13,151 bases of DNA from an uncultured Fretibacterium sp. (GTDB taxonomy: Bacteria; Synergistota; Synergistia; Synergistales; Aminobacteriaceae). Shown in pieces: positions 7,405-13,151 of the stretch (the stretch's first letter is position 1; each line of letters begins with the position of its first letter). The stretch lies in the NCBI GenBank assembly GCA_937892105.1, contig CALAUZ010000419.1:1-13151 (forward strand), written 5' to 3'. Under the pieces are notes generated by a model that worked only from the letters and a program-made list of their open reading frames with translations, did no database searches and was not told the DNA's origin. The translations under genes were made by a program, and so were the position numbers.

Positions 7405-8891
7405 GCCTCATTCATCTTGAGTTCAGAGAATATCACTAAATCTCCGCTGCATGTCATGTTCACTTCAGCAGCATGTTCACCGTTCCTGTATATAACTCTG
7501 AGTTCGTCGTCATAACTATATTCACGGGCAGGAGCCGCCGGGATATTCTGCAAATGACTCCGAAGGTTCTCCGCGAAATCCTCCCTCGTTCCCATTCTGT
7601 GCAAAACTGGATTATGTGCAAGAAGTTCTGTGTTTGCTCCGCTGAAAAGAGCTTCAGACAATTCTGTCGCCCCTGCTCCTGTTGTTATGGTTACTGCTGA
7701 CGATGAAGCCAAAAATTTCATGTACTCACTGAACGGGATAATGCCGGGAATTATTTTGCAGAGTGAAATATCCATACCTGACCTGGCGAGTCTGCTCTCA
7801 AAATTCTTCCTGAAAACTTCCTCACAGAAAGCGAACGACATAAATATTATTCTCCTGCCGTGATAAGTACTCTCAACCCGTGAAATTTCTTCATCAGATA
7901 TATATCTCATGTCTCCGATCACCGCTACAAAGTCATGTTTATCATGGCCTGCATATTGTCCGCCGAAATAAATCCCGGTCCGAAGACAAAACGGAGTCTC
8001 ACCAAAAATTTCATCAAACGTAATCAGTTTACTCCTGTTTTTTGCAAGAGCCGTAATTCTTGTACGAAGTTTATTCCCTGACATATCGATTAAAGCCGAT
8101 ATTCTGTCTTTCACCGTGATGTTATTGAACCCCAATATTCCACGATTTACAGTGCTGCGGAAAGTTATTCCTTCAGGCAGAAGCGTAGTAAGTTTATTCG
8201 TAAAGATGTTATCGAAGTACACATACACGCTGTAGCCAAGTCCCTGCAATATTTCCGTGAGGTCATAAATATATGCTGCTTCCTTGTGCCGCTGAATGTC
8301 ATTAACGTATATTCCGATCCTGTTCTTTATCGGAGGCAGAATTTTATACGGAATGTCCGAAGAGATTTCTGCAATTTCAGCCGATAATTTATCACTGAAA
8401 ATATGTTCTTGAGGCAAGCCAGCCTTAAAATAGTAGTCATTCAAGACCCGTTCCTCAAAAATATTTGAGCTTCTCCGTCTTTGTCTGCGCTCTCGCTCTG
8501 AATATATATTTACAGCCAGAGTAAAATTCATCTCGTTGTGCAGGTAAATTTGCGCGAGCGAATCCGAATCCGGCACTGAGATTCCGTGAAAGTCTGAGTA
8601 CATGAAATATCTATGACAGAATGCCATGTAATTTATCATTTTCGCTGTCGTGTCATTGAGTGAAGCATAAAGCTGTCTGGCCTCGTCCTTATGTCCCAAT
8701 AAGTGATGAAACAATGCCTTGTTCAGAAATACGGAGGACATGTATTTTCTTGGACAGATTTTTTCTGCTTCATTCATCAGTTCAAGAGCTTCTGAAAATT
8801 TCCTGTGAACAAAACAATAGCGCGCTTCATCAAATAATCCCTCAAGATTTCCACCGTATTGATATTTTCTCAGCAGTTCAGCCCTGTACAT
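7401..8891 (-). CDS. TPR protein with GT41 (SPINDLY/O-GlcNAc transferase)-like glycosyltransferase domain
   Basis: The first 90 or so residues are TPR-like helices (YCFVHRKFSEALELMNEAEKIC, then a second unit KDEARQLYASL). From about residue 190 to 445 the protein follows the GT41 plan: RIGIYVNDIQRHKEAAYIYDL, then SALIDMSGNKLRTRITALA (matching the IDL.GH...R...A segment), TFDEIFGETP, and a C-terminal TITTGAGATELSEALFSGA (401-419) at the place of the donor-binding TTT.EAL.MG motif. GT41 enzymes glycosylate Ser/Thr of cytoplasmic proteins, including bacterial adhesins and flagellins. Sequence divergence is large, and the usual GH of the IDL.GH motif is SG here, so catalysis is uncertain. A GGGGGA purine run (plus-strand 8897-8903) precedes the ATG by about 6 nt. 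The last 45 residues are a separate beta-rich tail. Confidence 0.6.
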   Translation of the reverse strand: MYRAELLRKYQYGGNLEGLFDEARYCFVHRKFSEALELMNEAEKICPRKYMSSVFLNKALFHHLLGHKDEARQLYASLNDTTAKMINYMAFCHRYFMYSDFHGISVPDSDSLAQIYLHNEMNFTLAVNIYSERERRQRRRSSNIFEERVLNDYYFKAGLPQEHIFSDKLSAEIAEISSDIPYKILPPIKNRIGIYVNDIQRHKEAAYIYDLTEILQGLGYSVYVYFDNIFTNKLTTLLPEGITFRSTVNRGILGFNNITVKDRISALIDMSGNKLRTRITALAKNRSKLITFDEIFGETPFCLRTGIYFGGQYAGHDKHDFVAVIGDMRYISDEEISRVESTYHGRRIIFMSFAFCEEVFRKNFESRLARSGMDISLCKIIPGIIPFSEYMKFLASSSAVTITTGAGATELSEALFSGANTELLAHNPVLHRMGTREDFAENLRSHLQNIPAAPAREYSYDDELRVIYRNGEHAAEVNMTCSGDLVIFSELKMNEA

Positions 8892-8904
8892 AAATTTTCC
8901 CCCT

Positions 8905-10050
8905 TCAGCTATGCAGAATAATTCCCCGTAGAATTTCCTGTATTCTGTCGAACGACAAATATTTATTTACGCCGAGTCCCCTCAGACTTTCCACGCTAAA
9001 AAATTTTCTGTCAAAACACAGCCTTAATATAACGGATTTCATTTCGTGCAGGCTCTGAACGGTTATAGGCCGCAGATGGTCGGGAAAATCCGCAACACTT
9101 GAAATTCTCTGCATGATGACTGTAGGAAGCCCCGCTGCCATTCCTTCAAAGATTCCGCGCCCAAAAGTTTCCCATAATGACACGGAGATATTCACATCAC
9201 ACGAGCTTAATACGGAGTTTAATTTTTCTGATGAAAGCGTGCCGTGAAAAATAACATCTCTGCTCAGGCTGTTTTCTACTAAAAATTCCGTGCATTCAGT
9301 GAACAATTTTTCGTCCTGTACAGTTCCAGCACAGTGAAGCCGTGCACAAGGTATGTCTTTCTTGATGAGCCGTAAGAGTTTCATAGCCTCAATGTGTGAT
9401 TTCTGCCTGCGGACTGAAGCAATATATATCATCTGCAAACCGCTGCTGCATTTGCTTCGCTCAGTGAATTTGATCCACATAACAGAACGCGGGACAACAA
9501 AAATTACAGCTCCGTTTATCCCGTAATCATTCGTTAAGATTCTGCGTTCAGTCTCGCTTGGAACTATGAACTTAAAAACATGCCTAAGAGCTTTCCGTTC
9601 CTCCTCAATATATTCATGAGGCACAAATTCTCCGGCCTTTGCATATTCACAGCCTGTAAACATAGGAAGAAGAATAATTTTCCTGAAGACATCAGAAGCA
9701 AATTCCGCCAGCCTAAGAATAAACATGCAGTGCTGAACTATAATTACGTCGTAGTTGGGTGCTAAGTCAGAGATTTTGTGCGCTGAGATTTCCGCCTGCT
9801 TAAGACGCTCTGAAAATTTTTCGCCTTTATTCCCTGAGTAAAATTTGTAATGAGCGAAGTCTGCATTCTGGAAGAATATTTTTCCGACAGAAGGAATTTC
9901 TGTATCTCTGTCAGAATCCCGGAAACAAAGAATATCAAGCCGACAATACCCTCCGAGTGCCGAAATAATTTCCAACACGGTAGAGTCTCCGCCGTCTCTG
10001 CTGTCAGAAGGAGCAGGGTGCTTTGAAGTTACGAGCAAAATTTTTTTCAT
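8905..10050 (-). CDS. GT4-family glycosyltransferase
   Basis: A 381-residue GT-B enzyme. The N-terminal domain starts MKKILLVTSKHPAPSDSRDGG, with the glycine pair near the acceptor loop. The C-terminal domain starts near YIASVRRQKSHIEAMKLL (209-226) and ends in the GT4 donor-site signature SLWETFGRGIFEGMAAGLPTVI, with the EX7E pair at E294 and E302. This retaining family transfers a sugar from a nucleotide donor. The VGRL.KG loop lacks the usual KG but has an R-Q-K-S variant. ATG overlaps the preceding stop by 4 bp (ATGA) and lacks a clear RBS, so it depends on coupling to the GT4-HAD gene. No membrane segment. Specific sugar not predictable. Confidence 0.85.
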   Translation of the reverse strand: MKKILLVTSKHPAPSDSRDGGDSTVLEIISALGGYCRLDILCFRDSDRDTEIPSVGKIFFQNADFAHYKFYSGNKGEKFSERLKQAEISAHKISDLAPNYDVIIVQHCMFILRLAEFASDVFRKIILLPMFTGCEYAKAGEFVPHEYIEEERKALRHVFKFIVPSETERRILTNDYGINGAVIFVVPRSVMWIKFTERSKCSSGLQMIYIASVRRQKSHIEAMKLLRLIKKDIPCARLHCAGTVQDEKLFTECTEFLVENSLSRDVIFHGTLSSEKLNSVLSSCDVNISVSLWETFGRGIFEGMAAGLPTVIMQRISSVADFPDHLRPITVQSLHEMKSVILRLCFDRKFFSVESLRGLGVNKYLSFDRIQEILRGIILHS

Positions 10051-11936
10051 TTGTTCTGCAAAATCTCATTACAAAGTCTGTCAACAAAATTCTCCGCCTC
10101 ATGAAGATTCTTTATGCTTATAGCCTCTGGTATTTTTTTACCGGAATTTACTGCAAATATTTTATCGCAATGAGTGAAAAATAGCTCGTCTAATACTCCG
10201 TTGCCCGCACCTATAATGCGCCCGCAGGATAATTCAGCGTTCTTCAGATATGCCAATGCGCTGCCCTTGCTGATGATCCGTGAGATCAGCTTTATATTCC
10301 CTGAATTGCTGACTGCGAGCCTTGAAGGATTCTTGATTCCATTGTTGATCAGCGATACTGCCTGTCTGATTTTTGCTTCAGTGCCGTTCACCTTGAAATT
10401 CACGTAAAGTTTATCGATAATTTTCCTCCTGATAATAACAAGCCCGGCCATGTTTATCTTCTCTTCAGCCTGTGCTATTTCCTGTGAGCTGATTCCGTTC
10501 TGCATACGATAATATTCCTCCCAGAGAATATCGCGCTGCCCATGATTGATTATAACCCTCCCTGCGTTTGAGATGATAATTAATCTCGAAAGGTTATCGG
10601 CTATTACAGGGTAACGGCTGGTTATATCATAAAAATCTCCAGCAGAGTTTATGATGATTTCGCATTTGCTGGACGCAAGAGAAATAATTTTTCTGAGCAA
10701 CAGGGAATTTTCTTCAGAACTTAGAAATGGGAATACGATTGTATCATCCAGATCCACGCATAACACTGTATTAATAAATCTTCGCTTCTTCCTGAACAGC
10801 TCACTATAGAAAGTATCCACTATATTATGCCAGCTGTACACGAACAAATCTTTATCGGCTGAACAAGTCAGTCTGTCTTCAAATGCACGGCGTATAATAT
10901 CTTTTCGCCCTTGTGAATCATCTGGTAACAATACTCCGAGACCGTCAATCTCGTCGAACCATTCATGAACAGCTCCTGCATTCGTTGCGATCACAGGTAC
11001 ATGATGGCATACAGCTTCAATTATTGTCCGCCCCATTGTTTCGGTATGAAGATAGAAATCATTCCCGCTTGGAAAAATAGTATCTGCGCTTGAGCTTATG
11101 AGGCAGTCTGAAAGTGATATATATTTCATCACCTCTTCATGTTTTACAGCACCTAAAAATGTAAAGCTCTCTTGCGGTAAATTTTCAGCGCAGTATTTCC
11201 GCAGAGCCTGCGATTCTTTTCCGTCCCCCGCGATTAGCAGAAACCATTTTTGCGGCGATTCAAGCTCACTGAATATTTGCAGGATTTCCATTATACCTTT
11301 AAACCTTACATGCCTTGCCACAATGCAGAAGATATATTTTCCTGAAGTCCCGAATTTTTTGTCAAAATCCACACGCAAATTTTTATCTGACATATTCATT
11401 GCCGCTGACGACAAATCAACTCCACCGCGCACAATAAATATTTTTGCACTGCTGATACCGATTCTTATCATTCGCTGCCAAGTGTAAACACTATTGGCGA
11501 TAATGAAATCTATATTGTGATTGATTGCCCTGCTCCAAAAAATTCGGCGTTCATTCAGCGGGAGAGTCATATCATGATAAGGAGCCTTCATAAACTCATT
11601 TCCGCCGGAACGCATGACGAAAACAGAATGGGGGAGAATTTCCCTAAGCGAGTAAAAATATTCGAGCCAATGGCCGTCATTGAAGAACAGAGCTTCAGCC
11701 CGTAAATTTTTCAGATGAACCGCAAAACTCTCAAAGCCGGTGAAAGAATATGAGCCGTGATTTTCAGTATCACTGATTGTGATGAGTCCGCCTGAAATTT
11801 CAGCAAGGATTATATTTTCATAATGTTTTGAGTCCGCCAAGTGCTTTAACATATAGCGAAGATGTATTTCCATTCCACCGATTTTCCTGAAGTCAGTGCC
11901 ACTTAGTATCAGAATTACGATTCTATTCCACTCCAA
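10047..11936 (-). CDS. GT4 glycosyltransferase fused to a HAD-superfamily phosphatase
   Basis: Residues 1-380 form a GT4 enzyme: GGMEIHLRYML (20-30), RGGVDL (170-175), VARHVRFKG (206-214), LIAGDG (234-239) and the EX7E pair E299/E307 in TETMGRTIIEAV. Residues 388-625 are a HAD domain with a C2-type cap: motif I DLDDT (D395, D397), motif II S431, motif III K557, motif IV GNGVLD (578-583), in which the first acidic residue is Asn579 while D583 remains. Sucrose-phosphate synthases have the same order, a GT4 domain followed by a phosphatase-like domain. The protein may make a sugar-phosphate product and dephosphorylate it, or the HAD part may be regulatory. The start is a TTG 22 bp inside the upstream gene, with no strong RBS; no ATG occurs before residue 22, already inside the fold. 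Confidence 0.8.
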   Translation of the reverse strand: MEWNRIVILILSGTDFRKIGGMEIHLRYMLKHLADSKHYENIILAEISGGLITISDTENHGSYSFTGFESFAVHLKNLRAEALFFNDGHWLEYFYSLREILPHSVFVMRSGGNEFMKAPYHDMTLPLNERRIFWSRAINHNIDFIIANSVYTWQRMIRIGISSAKIFIVRGGVDLSSAAMNMSDKNLRVDFDKKFGTSGKYIFCIVARHVRFKGIMEILQIFSELESPQKWFLLIAGDGKESQALRKYCAENLPQESFTFLGAVKHEEVMKYISLSDCLISSSADTIFPSGNDFYLHTETMGRTIIEAVCHHVPVIATNAGAVHEWFDEIDGLGVLLPDDSQGRKDIIRRAFEDRLTCSADKDLFVYSWHNIVDTFYSELFRKKRRFINTVLCVDLDDTIVFPFLSSEENSLLLRKIISLASSKCEIIINSAGDFYDITSRYPVIADNLSRLIIISNAGRVIINHGQRDILWEEYYRMQNGISSQEIAQAEEKINMAGLVIIRRKIIDKLYVNFKVNGTEAKIRQAVSLINNGIKNPSRLAVSNSGNIKLISRIISKGSALAYLKNAELSCGRIIGAGNGVLDELFFTHCDKIFAVNSGKKIPEAISIKNLHEAENFVDRLCNEILQNK

Positions 11937-12643
11937 TATTTGAATATGCTACAACGTTTTTCGGTATCTTCATTCTTTCTCAACGCCCGCCCGAATCTTA
12001 CAGCAGAAGCCAGCTTCACACAATGCAATAAATCTTCATTTCGCAATGCCTCATATATTTTGCGTCCCCAACCCTGAGAAAGACACGCAATAAAATATCC
12101 CCAGTCCCACCAAAATGGAGCGCAGCCAGCTGAAGCAAAATCATACAGATATACAGAGCAATTACCCTGCAATCCCATATTGAATAGCGAAAAATCACCG
12201 TGCATAACCACAGAAATTTCCTGCTCATACACTTTTTGCAGAAGAATATCCGTATCGATATGAGGCTTAAGGAAGCCAAGAGCGAACATTAAATCTGACC
12301 TGTAATAATCATTCCAGAATTTTACGCCTTCATCACATAAAGTTCTACCTACCGTGATTTTCCTCATGAATGATGAAATTTGTTGAAATATTTCCTCGTC
12401 GAAATTTGATACTGTTATAGGGGTCATATTTACGTAGCAATAGTCGTTGAAGAACATTCCGCGCTTTGAAGAAAAGTTTGTCCCAATGAAATGAGGCGTA
12501 TTAATTCCCAATGCTTCATAGAGTCTTGAATATTTGCCTTCACGCTGTGCTACTAATTTACCGTCATGTTTGAAATATTTGCGGAATACATTACTATTCT
12601 TGCAACACAATGACTGCCGTCTATCAAATATGATACGTTCCAT
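11915..12643 (-). CDS. APH/choline-kinase-like small-molecule phosphotransferase
   Basis: The Brenner motif of the aminoglycoside phosphotransferase/choline kinase fold is clear: HGDFSLFN (148-155), with catalytic D150 and metal-binding N155, followed by the second metal ligand D168 in YLYDFASAG and a WWDWGYF segment (178-184) typical of APH domains. The enzyme would phosphorylate a hydroxyl of a sugar, choline-like or other small molecule using ATP. At 242 residues it is shorter than most APH proteins (about 300); the N-lobe is compressed and its ATP-anchoring lysine cannot be assigned with certainty. It is the first gene of the operon, 72 bp after the small Rpn-tail gene on the same strand, and no strong RBS precedes its ATG. 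In glycan loci such kinases often charge a substituent later transferred to the polymer; that role here is inferred. Confidence 0.75.
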   Translation of the reverse strand: MERIIFDRRQSLCCKNSNVFRKYFKHDGKLVAQREGKYSRLYEALGINTPHFIGTNFSSKRGMFFNDYCYVNMTPITVSNFDEEIFQQISSFMRKITVGRTLCDEGVKFWNDYYRSDLMFALGFLKPHIDTDILLQKVYEQEISVVMHGDFSLFNMGLQGNCSVYLYDFASAGCAPFWWDWGYFIACLSQGWGRKIYEALRNEDLLHCVKLASAVRFGRALRKNEDTEKRCSIFKYWSGIES

Positions 12644-12715
12644 CGAATCATTATTAGGGAAAACAATCCAGAATAGTACACTACCATCGAAACATGATCA
12701 GTAATTACATAAAAA

Positions 12716-12988
12716 TCAAATCATATGCTCAAATTTTACACCAGTTACCTCAGAAATCTGTTCTTGCGTAAGAATATCTAGCTTCTTCAGTTTTCGTGCT
12801 ATTCTTCTGGCTTCATCAAATGCTCCGTTAATTTCTCCTGTTTTTAATCCTTCTTTTAAGCCTGCATTCTGACCATCATTATACCCAGCATTATAACCTG
12901 CATTATAATGATCTTCAGGATTTCCTAAAAGTTTTTCTTCTATTCTACTTTCTAATCTGTCAAAGTATCTATCTAACCCAAATGGCAT
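12716..12988 (-). CDS. Small protein resembling the isolated C-terminal tail of Rpn-family nucleases
   Basis: A 90-residue protein: a charged N-terminal helix (DRYFDRLESRIEEKLLG), a tract with glycine every four residues (YNAGYNAGYNDGQNAG), then a helical ending ARKLKKLDILTQEQISEVTG that parallels ARRLRQMGLSDNDIHHATN at the end of the Rpn-family gene at 90-1049. The PD-(D/E)XK nuclease core is absent. The ATG at 12988 is chosen because GGAGGTG lies 9 nt upstream; a TTG at 13006 would add six residues but overlaps that RBS. The intact RBS and a TATAAT box upstream argue for an expressed gene rather than debris. It could be an RpnS-like inhibitor, a DNA-binding or oligomerisation tail, or a decaying fragment. 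Confidence 0.7.
   Translation of the reverse strand: MPFGLDRYFDRLESRIEEKLLGNPEDHYNAGYNAGYNDGQNAGLKEGLKTGEINGAFDEARRIARKLKKLDILTQEQISEVTGVKFEHMI
12865..12912. repeat. 12-bp tandem repeat encoding a YNAG-type tetrapeptide
   Basis: Three adjacent units beginning CATTATA (12877-12888, 12889-12900, 12901-12912) and a degenerate fourth (12865-12876) encode HYNAGYNAGYNDGQNAG on the minus strand. Because the unit is a multiple of three, gain or loss of copies would change tail length without shifting the frame. Confidence 0.6.
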
Positions 12989-12997
12989 ACCAAAATA

Positions 12998-13004
12998 CAC
13001 CTCC
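12998..13004 (-). promoter_or_regulatory. Ribosome binding site deciding the start of the small Rpn-tail gene
   Basis: GGAGGTG on the minus strand, 9 nt before the ATG at 12988. It excludes the overlapping TTG at 13006 as the likely start. Confidence 0.65.
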
Positions 13005-13016
13005 AAGTGTTTTTTA

Positions 13017-13022
13017 ATTATA
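13017..13022 (-). promoter_or_regulatory. Candidate -10 box for the small Rpn-tail gene
   Basis: A perfect minus-strand TATAAT lies 28 nt before the ATG at 12988. No good -35 hexamer is found 16-18 bp upstream. It might also supply transcription for the operon that follows. Confidence 0.35.
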
Positions 13023-13061
13023 CTACAAATTGTTTTGGTGTTAGTTAATAACTGACCACTT

Positions 13062-13090
13062 TTGAGCTTCCGTCTTCCATGCTGTATAAT
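13062..13090 (+). promoter_or_regulatory. Plus-strand promoter for a gene leaving the right edge
   Basis: TTGAGC (13062-13067), a 17-bp spacer and a perfect TATAAT (13085-13090) form a convincing housekeeping-type promoter, divergent from the small Rpn-tail gene. AGGAGG at 13126-13131 follows, giving a leader of about 40 nt. Confidence 0.55.
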
Positions 13091-13138
13091 CTCACTTTAT
13101 ATTTACTCATTTCTTTTGCTCATTTAGGAGGCGATTTT

Positions 13139-13151
13139 TTGGTCTTTGGTT
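13139..13151 (+). CDS. Start of a gene truncated by the window end (product unknown)
   Basis: AGGAGG (13126-13131) stands 7 nt before a TTG at 13139 that begins an open frame reading M-V-F-G before the window ends. The promoter at 13062-13090 supports a gene here, but the true start could lie just beyond the edge. Four codons are too few to name a product. Confidence 0.3.

Larger units (their letters stand above)
1324..12643 (-). other. Nine-gene glycan/glycoprotein modification operon
   Basis: Nine minus-strand genes run head to tail. Junctions in transcription order are a 22-bp overlap, a 4-bp overlap, a 13-bp gap, a 4-bp overlap, a 14-bp overlap, a 4-bp overlap, a 7-bp gap and a 4-bp overlap. 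The 4-bp overlaps are ATGA, typical of translational coupling. No internal terminator is visible. I found no convincing promoter directly before the first gene, so transcription may begin upstream of the small gene at 12716-12988, 72 bp away on the same strand. Confidence 0.8.

Noticed and set aside
11915..12643. Calling the kinase an aminoglycoside resistance gene
   Set aside because: The fold motif is shared by many small-molecule kinases and the context is glycan biosynthesis.
12865..12912. CRISPR-like repeat
   Set aside because: Units are contiguous 12-mers with no spacers and encode a peptide repeat.
12716..12988. Pseudogene call for the Rpn-tail gene
   Set aside because: The ORF is intact with a strong RBS at correct spacing and a TATAAT upstream, so a functional small gene is at least as likely.

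Overview
The window looks like an accessory glycan or glycoprotein biosynthesis island from a low-to-moderate-GC anaerobic bacterium. The Rpn-type gene at the left edge most resembles relatives I recall from gut Firmicutes such as Lachnospiraceae. The FkbM, radical SAM and glycosyltransferase set would also suit Synergistota or other diderm gut bacteria. No rRNA, tRNA or housekeeping marker is present, so the taxon stays open.

Layout. (1) Bases 90-1049, plus strand: a full-length Rpn/PD-(D/E)XK 'recombination-promoting nuclease' family gene. It carries a strong internal ribosome binding site and start that could express its C-terminal tail separately. (2) Bases 1050-1323: a convergent intergenic gap with no clear gene or strong terminator. 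(3) Bases 12643 down to 1324, minus strand: nine genes with gaps of 13 bp or less or overlaps of 4-22 bp, four of them ATGA stop/start overlaps, so almost certainly one operon. (4) Bases 12716-12988, minus strand: a 90-residue protein resembling only the C-terminal tail of Rpn proteins. (5) The right edge: a plus-strand promoter and ribosome binding site for a gene that continues past the window.

Operon in transcription order: APH/choline-kinase-like phosphotransferase; GT4 glycosyltransferase fused to a HAD phosphatase; second GT4 glycosyltransferase; TPR protein with a GT41 (SPINDLY/O-GlcNAc-transferase)-like domain; CgeB-like glycosyltransferase; radical SAM protein; BspA-type leucine-rich-repeat protein with no signal peptide; a three-part protein (CBS-like, SGNH-hydrolase-like, citrate-lyase-ligase-like nucleotidyltransferase); and an FkbM methyltransferase.

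Inference: four glycosyltransferase-like proteins, a kinase, a phosphatase, a nucleotidyltransferase, an acyl-esterase-like domain, a radical SAM enzyme and a methyltransferase suggest assembly of an elaborately decorated glycan. No encoded protein has an obvious signal peptide or membrane segment, and no flippase, polymerase or ABC exporter is present. The work is therefore likely cytoplasmic, for example protein glycosylation of flagellin type or of the LRR protein itself, unless export genes lie outside the window. The most unusual items are the CBS/SGNH/CitC-like fusion, the GT4-HAD fusion with an altered HAD motif IV, the cytosolic LRR protein inside a glycosylation operon, and the intragenic start in the Rpn gene next to a stand-alone Rpn-tail gene.
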